This document shows, in pieces, positions 1-8,191 of a DNA stretch of 54,360 nt. The stretch covers positions 1 to 54,360 of the forward strand of contig JAAFJE010000027.1 in the NCBI GenBank assembly GCA_013298025.1. The letters run 5' to 3'. Position 1 is the first letter of the stretch. The number at the start of each line of letters is the position of its first letter. This DNA comes from Cytophagales bacterium (GTDB lineage Bacteria > Bacteroidota > Bacteroidia > Cytophagales > Spirosomataceae). The notes beneath the pieces were generated by a model. It did no database searches and was not told where the DNA came from. It was given only the letters and a program-made list of their open reading frames with translations. Both the position numbers and the translations under genes were made by a program.

Positions 1-692
1 AAGGTAAACGCTTCTATCATGTGTCAACAGATGAGGTGTATGGAGAATTACACAATCCAGAAGATTTCTTTACTGAAACCACGCCTTATGATCCTCGTTC
101 TCCATATTCTGCATCAAAAGCATCTTCCGACCACTTTGTGAGAGCGTATGGCAATACCTACAAGTTGCCAGTTGTCATTACGAATTGCTCTAACAACTAT
201 GGCCCAAATCACTTCCCAGAGAAGTTATTACCTCTGATGATCAATAATATTTTACATAATAAACCGCTACCTGTGTATGGGAAGGGAGAAAATGTAAGAG
301 ACTGGCTATTTGTGGTAGATCACGCTCGTGCTATTGACACGGTATTTCACAAAGGCGTAACAGGTGAAACCTATAATATTGGTGGTTTCAACGAATGGAA
401 AAACATTGATATTGTCAAGTTAGTTTGCAAAACCATGGACAGCAAACTAGGAAGACCTGAAGGTACTTCGGAGCAACTTATTACTTATGTTACTGACCGT
501 GCTGGACATGACCTTAGATATGCAATCGATGCTACCAAAATCATGAATGAATTGGGTTGGAAGCCCTCTCTTCAGTTTGAAGAAGGACTTGAAAGAACGG
601 TTGATTGGTTCTTAAATAACCAAGAATGGCTTGATAATGTGACTTCAGGCAATTACCAAAAATACTACGATTCAATGTACGAAAACCGTTAA
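1..692 (+). CDS. rfbB: dTDP-glucose 4,6-dehydratase, 5'-partial
   Basis: This enzyme converts dTDP-glucose to dTDP-4-keto-6-deoxyglucose, the second step of dTDP-L-rhamnose synthesis. The window cuts off the start: the reading frame is open from base 3 and about 229 residues remain, against roughly 350 for the family, so the Rossmann nucleotide-binding N-terminus is missing. The visible part carries the catalytic Thr-Asp-Glu triad (bases 27-35, [10 protein letters not shown]) and the Tyr-x-x-x-Lys pair in SPYSASKAS of the extended short-chain dehydrogenase family. The GTG at base 21 is internal to conserved sequence and is not a start. Four bases separate the stop from rfbA, so the two are probably co-transcribed. 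Confidence 0.95.
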   Translation, partial: GKRFYHVSTDEVYGELHNPEDFFTETTPYDPRSPYSASKASSDHFVRAYGNTYKLPVVITNCSNNYGPNHFPEKLLPLMINNILHNKPLPVYGKGENVRDWLFVVDHARAIDTVFHKGVTGETYNIGGFNEWKNIDIVKLVCKTMDSKLGRPEGTSEQLITYVTDRAGHDLRYAIDATKIMNELGWKPSLQFEEGLERTVDWFLNNQEWLDNVTSGNYQKYYDSMYENR

Positions 693-696
693 TATC

Positions 697-1563
697 ATGA
701 AAGGAATCATACTTGCAGGAGGCTCTGGCACTCGATTGCACCCTCTTACCTTAGCCGTTAGTAAGCAGCTTATGCCTGTTTATGACAAACCAATGGTTTA
801 TTACCCTTTATCAATTCTAATGTTGGCGGGCATTCGTGAGATATTGATTATCTCTACTCCTCATGACTTACCTCATTTTAAGAAACTCTTAGGAGATGGC
901 TCTCAAATTGGGTGTCGTTTTGAATACGCCGAACAACCCTTGCCTAATGGGCTTGCACAGGCTTTTGTAATTGGCGAAGAATTTATCGGTGACGATAAAG
1001 TGGCTTTAGTACTTGGCGATAATATTTTTTATGGAAGTGGTTTAAGTAAATTGTTACAGGCCAACAATGACCCTGATGGTGGCGTTGTGTATGCCTATCA
1101 AGTACATGACCCAGAGCGTTATGGGGTAGTTGAGTTTGATGATGATTTTAACGTACTTTCTATAGAAGAAAAACCGCTTGAACCTAAATCAAACTACGCT
1201 GTGCCAGGCTTGTATTTCTATGATAACTCAGTCGTTGAAATTGCTAAAAATATAGCTCCTTCGCCAAGAGGTGAATATGAAATCACCGACGTAAACAAAG
1301 AGTATTTAAAACAAGGAAAATTGAAAGTAGGCGTGTTGAACCGTGGTACGGCTTGGCTTGATACAGGAACGATAGAATCTTTGATGCAAGCAGGACAGTT
1401 TGTACAAGTAATAGAAGACCGTCAAGGGCTTAAAATAGGCTGTATTGAAGAAATAGCCTATCGCATGGGTTTTATTGATGCCGAACAATTGAAAAAAGTA
1501 GCTGAACCTTTAGTGAAAAGTGGATATGGAAAATATCTACTCAGGTTAATCGAGCAGAAATAA
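697..1563 (+). CDS. rfbA: glucose-1-phosphate thymidylyltransferase
   Basis: RfbA (RmlA) joins glucose-1-phosphate and dTTP to give dTDP-glucose, the first step of dTDP-L-rhamnose synthesis in the cytoplasm. The 288-residue length is normal. The N-terminal nucleotide-binding signature is intact ([12 protein letters not shown], residues 5-16), followed by [11 protein letters not shown] around residues 24-34 and the GDNIFYG and GTAWLDTGT segments typical of the family. It starts four bases after rfbB and is followed by a hairpin terminator, so rfbB-rfbA may form a unit separable from rfbC-rfbD. Confidence 0.96.
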   Translation: MKGIILAGGSGTRLHPLTLAVSKQLMPVYDKPMVYYPLSILMLAGIREILIISTPHDLPHFKKLLGDGSQIGCRFEYAEQPLPNGLAQAFVIGEEFIGDDKVALVLGDNIFYGSGLSKLLQANNDPDGGVVYAYQVHDPERYGVVEFDDDFNVLSIEEKPLEPKSNYAVPGLYFYDNSVVEIAKNIAPSPRGEYEITDVNKEYLKQGKLKVGVLNRGTAWLDTGTIESLMQAGQFVQVIEDRQGLKIGCIEEIAYRMGFIDAEQLKKVAEPLVKSGYGKYLLRLIEQK

Positions 1564-1577
1564 AAAATTACGATTGG

Positions 1578-1609
1578 CGGCATTGTAGCTTAACTACAAT
1601 GCCGTTTTT
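1578..1609 (+). terminator. hairpin terminator between rfbA and rfbC
   Basis: Perfect 11-base arms (CGGCATTGTAG at 1578-1588 and its complement at 1594-1604) enclose a five-base loop and are followed directly by TTTTT. It lies inside a set of genes for one pathway, so it may act as a partial terminator; rfbC could also have its own weak promoter (TATATTTT at 1631-1638). Confidence 0.75.
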
Positions 1610-1645
1610 ACGTTGAAATTATGTTAAATATATATTTTTATAATA

Positions 1646-2185
1646 ATGAAAGTTTCAAATGCTAAATTAAAAGATGTATTAATCATCGAACCAACCATAT
1701 TTAAGGATGCCCGTGGGTATTTCTTTGAACCCTTCAATAGTATTACTTGGGGCGAAAAAGGATTGCCTACCAATTTTGTTCAGGATAATCAATCTTTTTC
1801 AACCAAAGGGGTATTAAGAGGATTACACTTTCAAAAAGGAGATTATGCACAAGGAAAATTAGTACGTGTTATCACAGGAAGAGTGTTGGATGTAGCAGTG
1901 GATATTCGTCCAGAGTCACCAACGTTTGGTCAATGGGAGTTTTATGAGTTAGATGCAGAATCAAATCGGATGGTGTATATTCCTGTAGGATTTGCTCACG
2001 GCTTTTTGGCACTGGAAGATAGTATTTTTGCCTATAAGTGTACAGCCGGCTACCATAAAGCTTCTGAAGGAGGCTTGGTATGGAATGACCCTACCTTGAA
2101 AATAGAGTGGCCTATAGAAACGCCAAATGTTTCAGAAAAAGATCAAATCTTGCCAACTCTTGAAGAATATTTAGCACAATTGTAA
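1646..2185 (+). CDS. rfbC: dTDP-4-dehydrorhamnose 3,5-epimerase
   Basis: RfbC (RmlC) epimerises C3 and C5 of dTDP-4-keto-6-deoxyglucose, the third step towards dTDP-L-rhamnose. The 179-residue cupin protein has the family length. LRGLHFQ near residues 58-63 contains the catalytic histidine (His61), and the later VYIPVGFAHGF and YKCTAGYHKASEGG segments are diagnostic. It follows the rfbA terminator by about 40 AT-rich bases and is separated from rfbD by 26 bases with no visible signal, so rfbC-rfbD are probably co-transcribed. Confidence 0.95.
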   Translation: MKVSNAKLKDVLIIEPTIFKDARGYFFEPFNSITWGEKGLPTNFVQDNQSFSTKGVLRGLHFQKGDYAQGKLVRVITGRVLDVAVDIRPESPTFGQWEFYELDAESNRMVYIPVGFAHGFLALEDSIFAYKCTAGYHKASEGGLVWNDPTLKIEWPIETPNVSEKDQILPTLEEYLAQL

Positions 2186-2211
2186 AATTATTATCCTTTT
2201 TCTAGCATTTT

Positions 2212-3066
2212 ATGAGCATTTTGATATTTGGAGGCATTGGCCAGCTTGGACAATGTATCAAAAAAGTTGCCGATACGAAAGGAATAGCAGGCATTATCTA
2301 TTTAGATGAGTTCAATGGCAATATCTTGGATACGGCATTATTGGATGAGGTTTTTGCACAATATCAACCTCAGTATGTAATCAATTGTGCGGCCTATACG
2401 GCTGTTGATAAAGCAGAAGACGACGTTGCTTTGGCAAGAAACATTAATAAGGTTGGTCCTGCCAACTTGGCTGATGCTTGTGTAAAGTATGATGCGGTGT
2501 TGATTCATGTGTCCACCGACTTCGTATTTGAAGGCAATGTTCCTAGACTGCTCAACGAAGAAGATGAAGCCAATCCCGTTGGTATGTATGGCCTGACTAA
2601 ACTTGAAGGAGAACAGGAAATCAGCCAACGCATGACCAGGTACTTTATGTTGCGTACTAGTTGGCTGTACTCTGAATTTGCTAACAATTTCGTAAAAACG
2701 ATGTTGCGTTTGGGTAAAGAGCGACCCGAGTTAGGCATTATTGCCGATCAAGTAGGTACGCCAACGTATGGAGTAGATTTGGCTAGTTGTATTTTGCATA
2801 TCATCGAAACAGCAAGTGACCAATATGGCTTGTATCATTATAGCAACGAAGGAGCTATTTCTTGGTATGATTTTGCACAGGCGATATTTGAGTTAGGTAA
2901 GGTTGCTGTTAAAGTAAAACCTTTAAAAACAAGCGAATACCCTACCAAGGCACAACGTCCAGCTTTTTCAGTGATGGATAAAAGTAAAATTAAACAAGCA
3001 CTAGGCATAGAAATACCTTATTGGCGTGACAGTTTAGCCATTTGCTTAAAAGCTTTGAATGAATAA
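2212..3066 (+). CDS. rfbD: dTDP-4-dehydrorhamnose reductase
   Basis: RfbD (RmlD) reduces dTDP-4-keto-L-rhamnose to dTDP-L-rhamnose with NAD(P)H, the last step of the pathway. The 284-residue protein begins with the nucleotide-binding loop LIFGGIGQLGQ (residues 4-14), has VINCAAYTAVDKAE typical of RmlD near residue 56, and keeps the Tyr-x-x-x-Lys pair in GMYGLTKLEGE. The C-terminal RPAFSVMDKSK segment is also characteristic. The stop codon is embedded in the left arm of a strong terminator, closing the rhamnose gene set. Confidence 0.95.
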   Translation: MSILIFGGIGQLGQCIKKVADTKGIAGIIYLDEFNGNILDTALLDEVFAQYQPQYVINCAAYTAVDKAEDDVALARNINKVGPANLADACVKYDAVLIHVSTDFVFEGNVPRLLNEEDEANPVGMYGLTKLEGEQEISQRMTRYFMLRTSWLYSEFANNFVKTMLRLGKERPELGIIADQVGTPTYGVDLASCILHIIETASDQYGLYHYSNEGAISWYDFAQAIFELGKVAVKVKPLKTSEYPTKAQRPAFSVMDKSKIKQALGIEIPYWRDSLAICLKALNE

Positions 3067-3103
3067 ACAAAAAACCACTCAATAATGAGTGGTTTTTTGT
3101 TTA
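3064..3103 (+). terminator. strong terminator after rfbD
   Basis: An 18-base perfect inverted repeat (3064-3081 and 3086-3103) with loop ATAA has a core of CCACTCA/TGAGTGG flanked by A and T runs. The left arm begins at the rfbD stop codon. The A/T symmetry means it could work in either direction. Confidence 0.85.
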
Positions 3104-3304
3104 GGTCTATTGCTCTTTTTAGTTGAATTACAACCGAAAAGAAATTTGTTTTAGAAAGAATACTTGCTTTTACAAAATTTTCTATAAATTGCTGTATCAC
3201 TAAACGACAAAGGAAGAAAAAGCGTAGCAATAGAAGATAAAATGCTTTAATGTAGGGTAAGGAAATAGAGCAATTGACCATTTTGGTAAAATTCAATCAT
3301 TACA

Positions 3305-4246
3305 ATGGATAAATCGTCAAAAATTTACATAGCTGGGCATAGAGGTATGGTTGGTTCAGCTATTTTAAGAAAATTACAAAGAGAAGGTTTTTCAAATTTT
3401 ATTCTCAAAACATCACAAGAACTAGATTTAAGGAACCAACAACAAGTAGAAACTTTTTTTGCCAAAGAGCGTCCAGATTATGTTTTTTTGGCCGCTGCTA
3501 AAGTAGGAGGGATTGTTGCCAATAACACCTATCGGGCTGATTTTATATATGAAAACTTAGCTATTCAAAATAATATTATTCACAATGCTTATGTTTATGG
3601 GGTGAAAAAACTAATGTTTTTGGGCTCGTCGTGCATATACCCGAAATTGGCACCTCAGCCTCTCCGTGAAGACTCCCTTTTGAGTGGATACCTAGAGCAT
3701 ACCAACGAACCTTATGCCATTGCCAAAATTGCAGGGATAAAAATGTGCGAATCATATCGTTTACAATATGGATGTGATTTTATCTCCGTAATGCCAACAA
3801 ACTTGTATGGACCCAACGATAATTATGACCTTGAAAAATCACATGTATTACCAGCCATGATTCGTAAATTCCATGAAGCAAAACAACAAGGTTTACCAGA
3901 TGTTACGCTCTGGGGAACGGGGTCGCCGATGCGTGAGTTTTTACATGCGGATGATTTAGCCGCAGCTTGCTTGTTTTTAATGGAAAATTATAGTGACCTT
4001 CCTTTTTTGAATGTTGGTACAGGTGTAGATGTTACAATTAAAGAATTAGCAGATATTGTTAAAAATACCGTAGGGTTTGAAGGAAATATTGTTTGGGATA
4101 CAAATAAGCCTGATGGCACTCCTCGCAAACTAATGGACGTATCTCGCTTGCATGCACAAGGATGGAAACATACAATTGAGCTTGCCGAAGGTATTAAAAT
4201 GGCTTATCAGGATTTCTTAGAAAATCATAATCATCTTAGATTATAA
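3305..4246 (+). CDS. fcl: GDP-L-fucose synthase
   Basis: Fcl (WcaG) carries out the 3,5-epimerisation and NADPH reduction of GDP-4-keto-6-deoxymannose to GDP-L-fucose. The 313-residue protein shows the Rossmann motif GHRGMVG (residues 11-17), the LGSSCIYPK segment with Ser108 and Cys110, and the catalytic Tyr137-x-x-x-Lys141 in [23 protein letters not shown] and the C-terminal DGTPRKLMD are diagnostic of this family. The order fcl then gmd, 42 bases apart, is the reverse of the biochemical order; both use the same intermediate. About 240 bases upstream hold the rfbD terminator and no convincing promoter. Confidence 0.95.
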   Translation: MDKSSKIYIAGHRGMVGSAILRKLQREGFSNFILKTSQELDLRNQQQVETFFAKERPDYVFLAAAKVGGIVANNTYRADFIYENLAIQNNIIHNAYVYGVKKLMFLGSSCIYPKLAPQPLREDSLLSGYLEHTNEPYAIAKIAGIKMCESYRLQYGCDFISVMPTNLYGPNDNYDLEKSHVLPAMIRKFHEAKQQGLPDVTLWGTGSPMREFLHADDLAAACLFLMENYSDLPFLNVGTGVDVTIKELADIVKNTVGFEGNIVWDTNKPDGTPRKLMDVSRLHAQGWKHTIELAEGIKMAYQDFLENHNHLRL

Positions 4247-4288
4247 TTTTACTGGAGAGTGTAATATTAAAAATTCAAATATATACGT

Positions 4289-5353
4289 ATGAAAAAAGCC
4301 CTTATCACTGGTATAACAGGACAAGACGGTTCCTATTTAGCAGAGTTATTATTAGAAAAAGGATACGAAGTACATGGTATCAAACGTCGTAGCTCATTAA
4401 TTAATACACAGAGAATAGACCACTTATATGAAGATTTACACGAAGAAGGAGTGAAGTTTATCATGCACTACGGAGATTTGTCAGACTCGACCAATATCAT
4501 CCGTATCATTCAAGAAGTACAGCCAGATGAGATATATAACTTGGGTGCGATGTCACACGTGAAAGTATCCTTCGATGAGCCAGAATATACGGCACAAGTA
4601 GATGGTATCGGTACGCTTCGTATTTTGGAAGCTGTACGCTTGTTGGGTTTAATAGAAAAAACAAAAATTTACCAAGCTTCTACTTCTGAGTTGTACGGTT
4701 TGGTACAGGCTGTGCCTCAATCAGAAACAACGCCATTTTATCCTCGTTCGCCTTATGCTGTAGCTAAACTGTATGGCTACTGGATTACCGTGAACTACCG
4801 TGAAGCGTACAATATGTTTGCTGTGAATGGTATCTTGTTCAACCACGAATCACCAAGAAGAGGAGAAACATTTGTGACACGTAAAATCACAAGAGCAATT
4901 GCTCAAATTGCTTTGGGGCAACAAGAACGTTTGTATTTAGGAAATTTAGATGCCCAACGTGACTGGGGTCATGCGAAAGATTATGTAGAAGCGATGTGGT
5001 TAATCTTGCAACAAGACGTACCAGAAGACTACGTAATTGCTACAGGTATTACCACACGTGTACGTGACTTTGTACGCATGGCATTTGCAGAAGTAGGTAT
5101 CGAAGTTGAATTTACAGGCGAAGGTGTTGACGAAATCGGTACAGTAGTTGCTTGTACAAATCCTTTATACCAAATAGAGATTGGTAAAGTAGTAGTATTG
5201 GTTGACCCACGCTATTTCCGCCCTACTGAAGTAGAATTATTGATTGGAGACCCAACCAAATCGAATACAAAACTAGGCTGGATTCCAAAATACGATTTAC
5301 CCGCATTAGTGAAAGATATGATGCAAGCCGACGTGAAGCTGTTTACGAAATAA
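4289..5353 (+). CDS. gmd: GDP-mannose 4,6-dehydratase
   Basis: Gmd dehydrates GDP-D-mannose to GDP-4-keto-6-deoxy-D-mannose, the substrate of the adjacent fcl product. The 354-residue length matches the family. Visible motifs are the NADP-binding GITGQDG (residues 8-14) with KRRSS shortly after, the catalytic TSELYG (residues 132-137) and Tyr156-x-x-x-Lys160 in SPYAVAKLY, and the [15 protein letters not shown] segment unique to Gmd. It ends just before a terminator shared with the convergent tolC-like gene. GDP-fucose made here probably feeds surface polysaccharide together with dTDP-rhamnose. Confidence 0.96.
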   Translation: MKKALITGITGQDGSYLAELLLEKGYEVHGIKRRSSLINTQRIDHLYEDLHEEGVKFIMHYGDLSDSTNIIRIIQEVQPDEIYNLGAMSHVKVSFDEPEYTAQVDGIGTLRILEAVRLLGLIEKTKIYQASTSELYGLVQAVPQSETTPFYPRSPYAVAKLYGYWITVNYREAYNMFAVNGILFNHESPRRGETFVTRKITRAIAQIALGQQERLYLGNLDAQRDWGHAKDYVEAMWLILQQDVPEDYVIATGITTRVRDFVRMAFAEVGIEVEFTGEGVDEIGTVVACTNPLYQIEIGKVVVLVDPRYFRPTEVELLIGDPTKSNTKLGWIPKYDLPALVKDMMQADVKLFTK

Positions 5354-5371
5354 AATATAGCTTGAATGTTC

Positions 5372-5418
5372 AAGCCTAGCAAAAAGACTTATCAATGGTT
5401 TTTTTTGCTAGGCTTTTT
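5372..5418. terminator. terminator between convergent gmd and tolC-like genes
   Basis: Fourteen-base perfect arms (AAGCCTAGCAAAAA at 5372-5385 and its complement at 5402-5415) flank a loop of about 16 bases. The T run on the right serves gmd. The A run on the left arm gives U residues for the opposite transcript, so it may stop both genes. Confidence 0.75.
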
Positions 5419-5422
5419 TACT

Positions 5423-6805
5423 TTACACCTCTGCTACTCCTGCCAAATAAGCCAAATTCGCCAAGGCTTTTTGGTATTTTCCTCTAAGCGATTCGGTCTT
5501 GATTTTCATATCAATATATTTACTTTCCCTCGAATTGACCAAAAACAGGGTGCTTTCACCGATGTCGAATTTGCGTTGCTCGGCTTGCAACAACAGGGCT
5601 TGATTTTGGGTTGCTTGTTGTTGGATATTCAACTGGCGTTCTAGGTTTTTTACCTCGTTATAAGCAGCATAAATGTCGTTGATGACTTCTCGTTTGGCTA
5701 AATCCAATTCAAAGCCTGTGGATAATTGCTTGATGCGTACTTGCTGTAACTTGCCTCTTTCTTTTCGTAAAAATAAAGGAAAAGAAAAATCAAAGCCTAA
5801 CTTGTGATTATCGAACGACAAAGGTGTGCCGCCATAAGCCGAACTGCCCAAACTTTTGTTGATAAAATTAAAGTTTACATTCAATTGGGGTTTGAGCATC
5901 TCTTTCCGAAGCTTTTCTTCCCATGTTAATTGCTGTATTTTAAACTGCAATTTTGCCAATTCTGGGTGTTGCGTTTTGGCTTGTAAAACCAATTGTTGCA
6001 AGGTGGTTTCGTCTAATTTACGAAAAAGCAATTGCGGAGGCTGGGCGTTTTCTGGCAACTCTAAAGGCGTTTCTTGGGCATCCCACAAGAAATTTGATAA
6101 AATCAAACGGGCGTTTTGTAAATCAACGCTGGCTTGTTCTAAAAGTACTTGGCGGTCTTGAAACAAGATGTTTGCCTCTACCGAATCAATGGCCGCTTGT
6201 TCGCCAATGGTGGCACGTTGCTTGGTGGCAAAGTAGCGTTTTTGAGCTAATTCGAAACCTTCTTGTGCCATTTGTTTTTGTTGAAAGGCAAACCACCATT
6301 CCCAATAAGCTTTGGCAGCCGAAAAAATAGCTTTGTTGACGAGTTTGGTACGCTCGGCTTCTGCCATGCTTTGGGCCAACTGGGCTTGTCGCAAGGTGGC
6401 ACGGCGGGCATCTATCAACAAGCCTTGCCCGATGGGTACTGAAAGTCCTGCCACAAACAATTCGGGCGATTCTTCGGGGAGTAATTTTTTCCCTACCCGA
6501 TTATCGTAGCCTACTTTGAAATCAACGCCATACCATGTTGGTACTTTCAGGGCATTCTCCCAACGGTCGTAATAGATTGCACCATCTAATGCTTTACGCT
6601 CGTAAGTAGAGCTTAATTTGGGGTCGAATGCTCCTTTGGCTTGCATCAATTCTGCGGCGGCATCTTGTGAATAAAGCTGTGCTTGCTTGACGGTCGGATG
6701 ATTTTTTATGACTAAACTCTTAAAATCTTCAAAACTAAACACCTGTGCCGAAACCCCAGCGATACATCCGAGCCAACATATTGTACTTAAAAATAGTTTT
6801 CTCAT
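5423..6805 (-). CDS. TolC-family outer-membrane efflux/secretion protein
   Basis: This 460-residue protein is the outer-membrane channel of a tripartite export system. It has a clear signal peptide (MRKLFLSTICWLGCIAGVSA) and then the two long helical repeats of the outer membrane efflux family, with runs such as AQLAQSMAEAERTKLVNKAI and ELAQKRYFATKQRATIGEQA. Its start overlaps the stop of the upstream fusion-protein gene by four bases, so translation is probably coupled. The order ABC, fusion protein, channel matches type I secretion or peptide-export operons. Substrate cannot be read from this protein. It is the last gene before a convergent terminator. Confidence 0.9.
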   Translation of the reverse strand: MRKLFLSTICWLGCIAGVSAQVFSFEDFKSLVIKNHPTVKQAQLYSQDAAAELMQAKGAFDPKLSSTYERKALDGAIYYDRWENALKVPTWYGVDFKVGYDNRVGKKLLPEESPELFVAGLSVPIGQGLLIDARRATLRQAQLAQSMAEAERTKLVNKAIFSAAKAYWEWWFAFQQKQMAQEGFELAQKRYFATKQRATIGEQAAIDSVEANILFQDRQVLLEQASVDLQNARLILSNFLWDAQETPLELPENAQPPQLLFRKLDETTLQQLVLQAKTQHPELAKLQFKIQQLTWEEKLRKEMLKPQLNVNFNFINKSLGSSAYGGTPLSFDNHKLGFDFSFPLFLRKERGKLQQVRIKQLSTGFELDLAKREVINDIYAAYNEVKNLERQLNIQQQATQNQALLLQAEQRKFDIGESTLFLVNSRESKYIDMKIKTESLRGKYQKALANLAYLAGVAEV

Positions 6806-8169
6806 TTTTTCGCTTCTTTTTTGGCTGGTTCTTTTTCTTCTGGTTCACTCTTCAAATTGGCAGGGAAGGCGTTGAGTTGTCGCCAGATTTCGTACCATAC
6901 TGGCACGTTGTCGAGCATTACCCAACCCACTACACCAGAACCCATCCGCAATTGCTTGGGCCAAGGCTCGTCTTTAGCTTTGGGTACAACCAAAATACGA
7001 TATTGCCCATCTTTGCTATCAACTCTATCTATTACTTTTACAGTACCGCCAAAAGTACCAACAGAGGTAGATGGCCAACCAGAGAAAACCAACGCAGGCC
7101 AACCTTCAAACTGTAAGCGAACTTCTCTGCCTTCTTGGATAAGTGGCACGTCCATGGCTTTTACATACAGCTCCACTGCCATATCTGGCATATAAGGTTG
7201 CAGGGTACAAATCGACTCGCCTTCTTTGATGGTTTCGCCGATACCTGCTTTAAAAGTCTTTACTACGTAGCCATCTTGTGGGGCTCTGACGATGTACTGT
7301 CCTTGTCGGAAGTTGACATTGGCTACCTTGTTTTGGAGTTGAGCCAATTCGTATTCGCCCGTTGCCAACGACGACAAAGCAGAGCTTTTATCTGATTCTG
7401 CTTTAGAAATTTTCTCGGCGTACTCGGCTTCAATGGCACTCAATTCGATGCGTGCATTGATTAATTCTTGCTTAGAAACGAGCCATTTGTTTTGTACCGA
7501 AACCAATTTGGCCCTGGTTTCTTGTACTTTCAATTTACGAGATTCCAACTCTGTCAGCGAGATAATACCACTGTTTTTATATTGGTCTTCGCCACGGTCG
7601 TAGCGGGTTTGAGCAATGGTCACTTGTACTTGCTCGGCAATCACGTCGGTACTGTCAGATACCACTTTTGCCTGACTTTGCTTCACCTTGTTGCGGGCTT
7701 TTTGTAAGCTAAAAACTTGGTTTTGTCGTAAAGCACCAATTTGATTATCAAGGGCTTGTGTTTTGATTTTGTAGCTTTCGATGGCCGCTTTTTTAGCGTT
7801 CAATTGTTCTTGTAAACGCAAGTTGAGGTTGGCATCGAAATAGTCGTCTTTTATCTCTGAAATAACAAGTAACGTATCGCCTTTTTCTACAAAATCACCT
7901 TCTTTTACAAGCCATTTTTCAATTCTTCCAGCAATGATGTTTTGGATATTTTGTGGGCGGTCGGCTGGTGTTAAAGCCGTGATGTCGCCTTTACCGTTGA
8001 TGTTTTGTTGCCAAGGAACAAACAAAACAATGAACAAAACCAGCCCTATAGCTGTAAGCCAACGTTTAAGAACAATGGCCGAACGGGGCGTATGCAAGGT
8101 GTTGAGCGAATGTAGCTCAAATTGTGCATGAACTTTATCATGAATTTTTTGCTTCGATATATTTAACAT
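6802..8169 (-). CDS. HlyD-family membrane fusion protein
   Basis: This periplasmic adaptor (455 residues from the chosen start) links the inner-membrane ABC protein to the TolC-like channel. One transmembrane helix lies near residues 38-52, followed by a barrel-sandwich half (RIEKWLVKEGDFVEKGDTLL), long coiled coils rich in Gln and Lys, and the second half (IVRAPQDGYVVKTFKAGIGE). The tail is lysine and glutamate rich. An upstream ATG at 8199 in the same frame overlaps the ABC gene by eight bases; the ATG at 8169 starts a more typical cytoplasmic N-terminus (MLNISKQKIHDK), but the longer form cannot be excluded. Confidence 0.88.
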   Translation of the reverse strand: MLNISKQKIHDKVHAQFELHSLNTLHTPRSAIVLKRWLTAIGLVLFIVLFVPWQQNINGKGDITALTPADRPQNIQNIIAGRIEKWLVKEGDFVEKGDTLLVISEIKDDYFDANLNLRLQEQLNAKKAAIESYKIKTQALDNQIGALRQNQVFSLQKARNKVKQSQAKVVSDSTDVIAEQVQVTIAQTRYDRGEDQYKNSGIISLTELESRKLKVQETRAKLVSVQNKWLVSKQELINARIELSAIEAEYAEKISKAESDKSSALSSLATGEYELAQLQNKVANVNFRQGQYIVRAPQDGYVVKTFKAGIGETIKEGESICTLQPYMPDMAVELYVKAMDVPLIQEGREVRLQFEGWPALVFSGWPSTSVGTFGGTVKVIDRVDSKDGQYRILVVPKAKDEPWPKQLRMGSGVVGWVMLDNVPVWYEIWRQLNAFPANLKSEPEEKEPAKKEAKK

Positions 8170-8191
8170 AGTACAATAGCCGATTAGGGGA

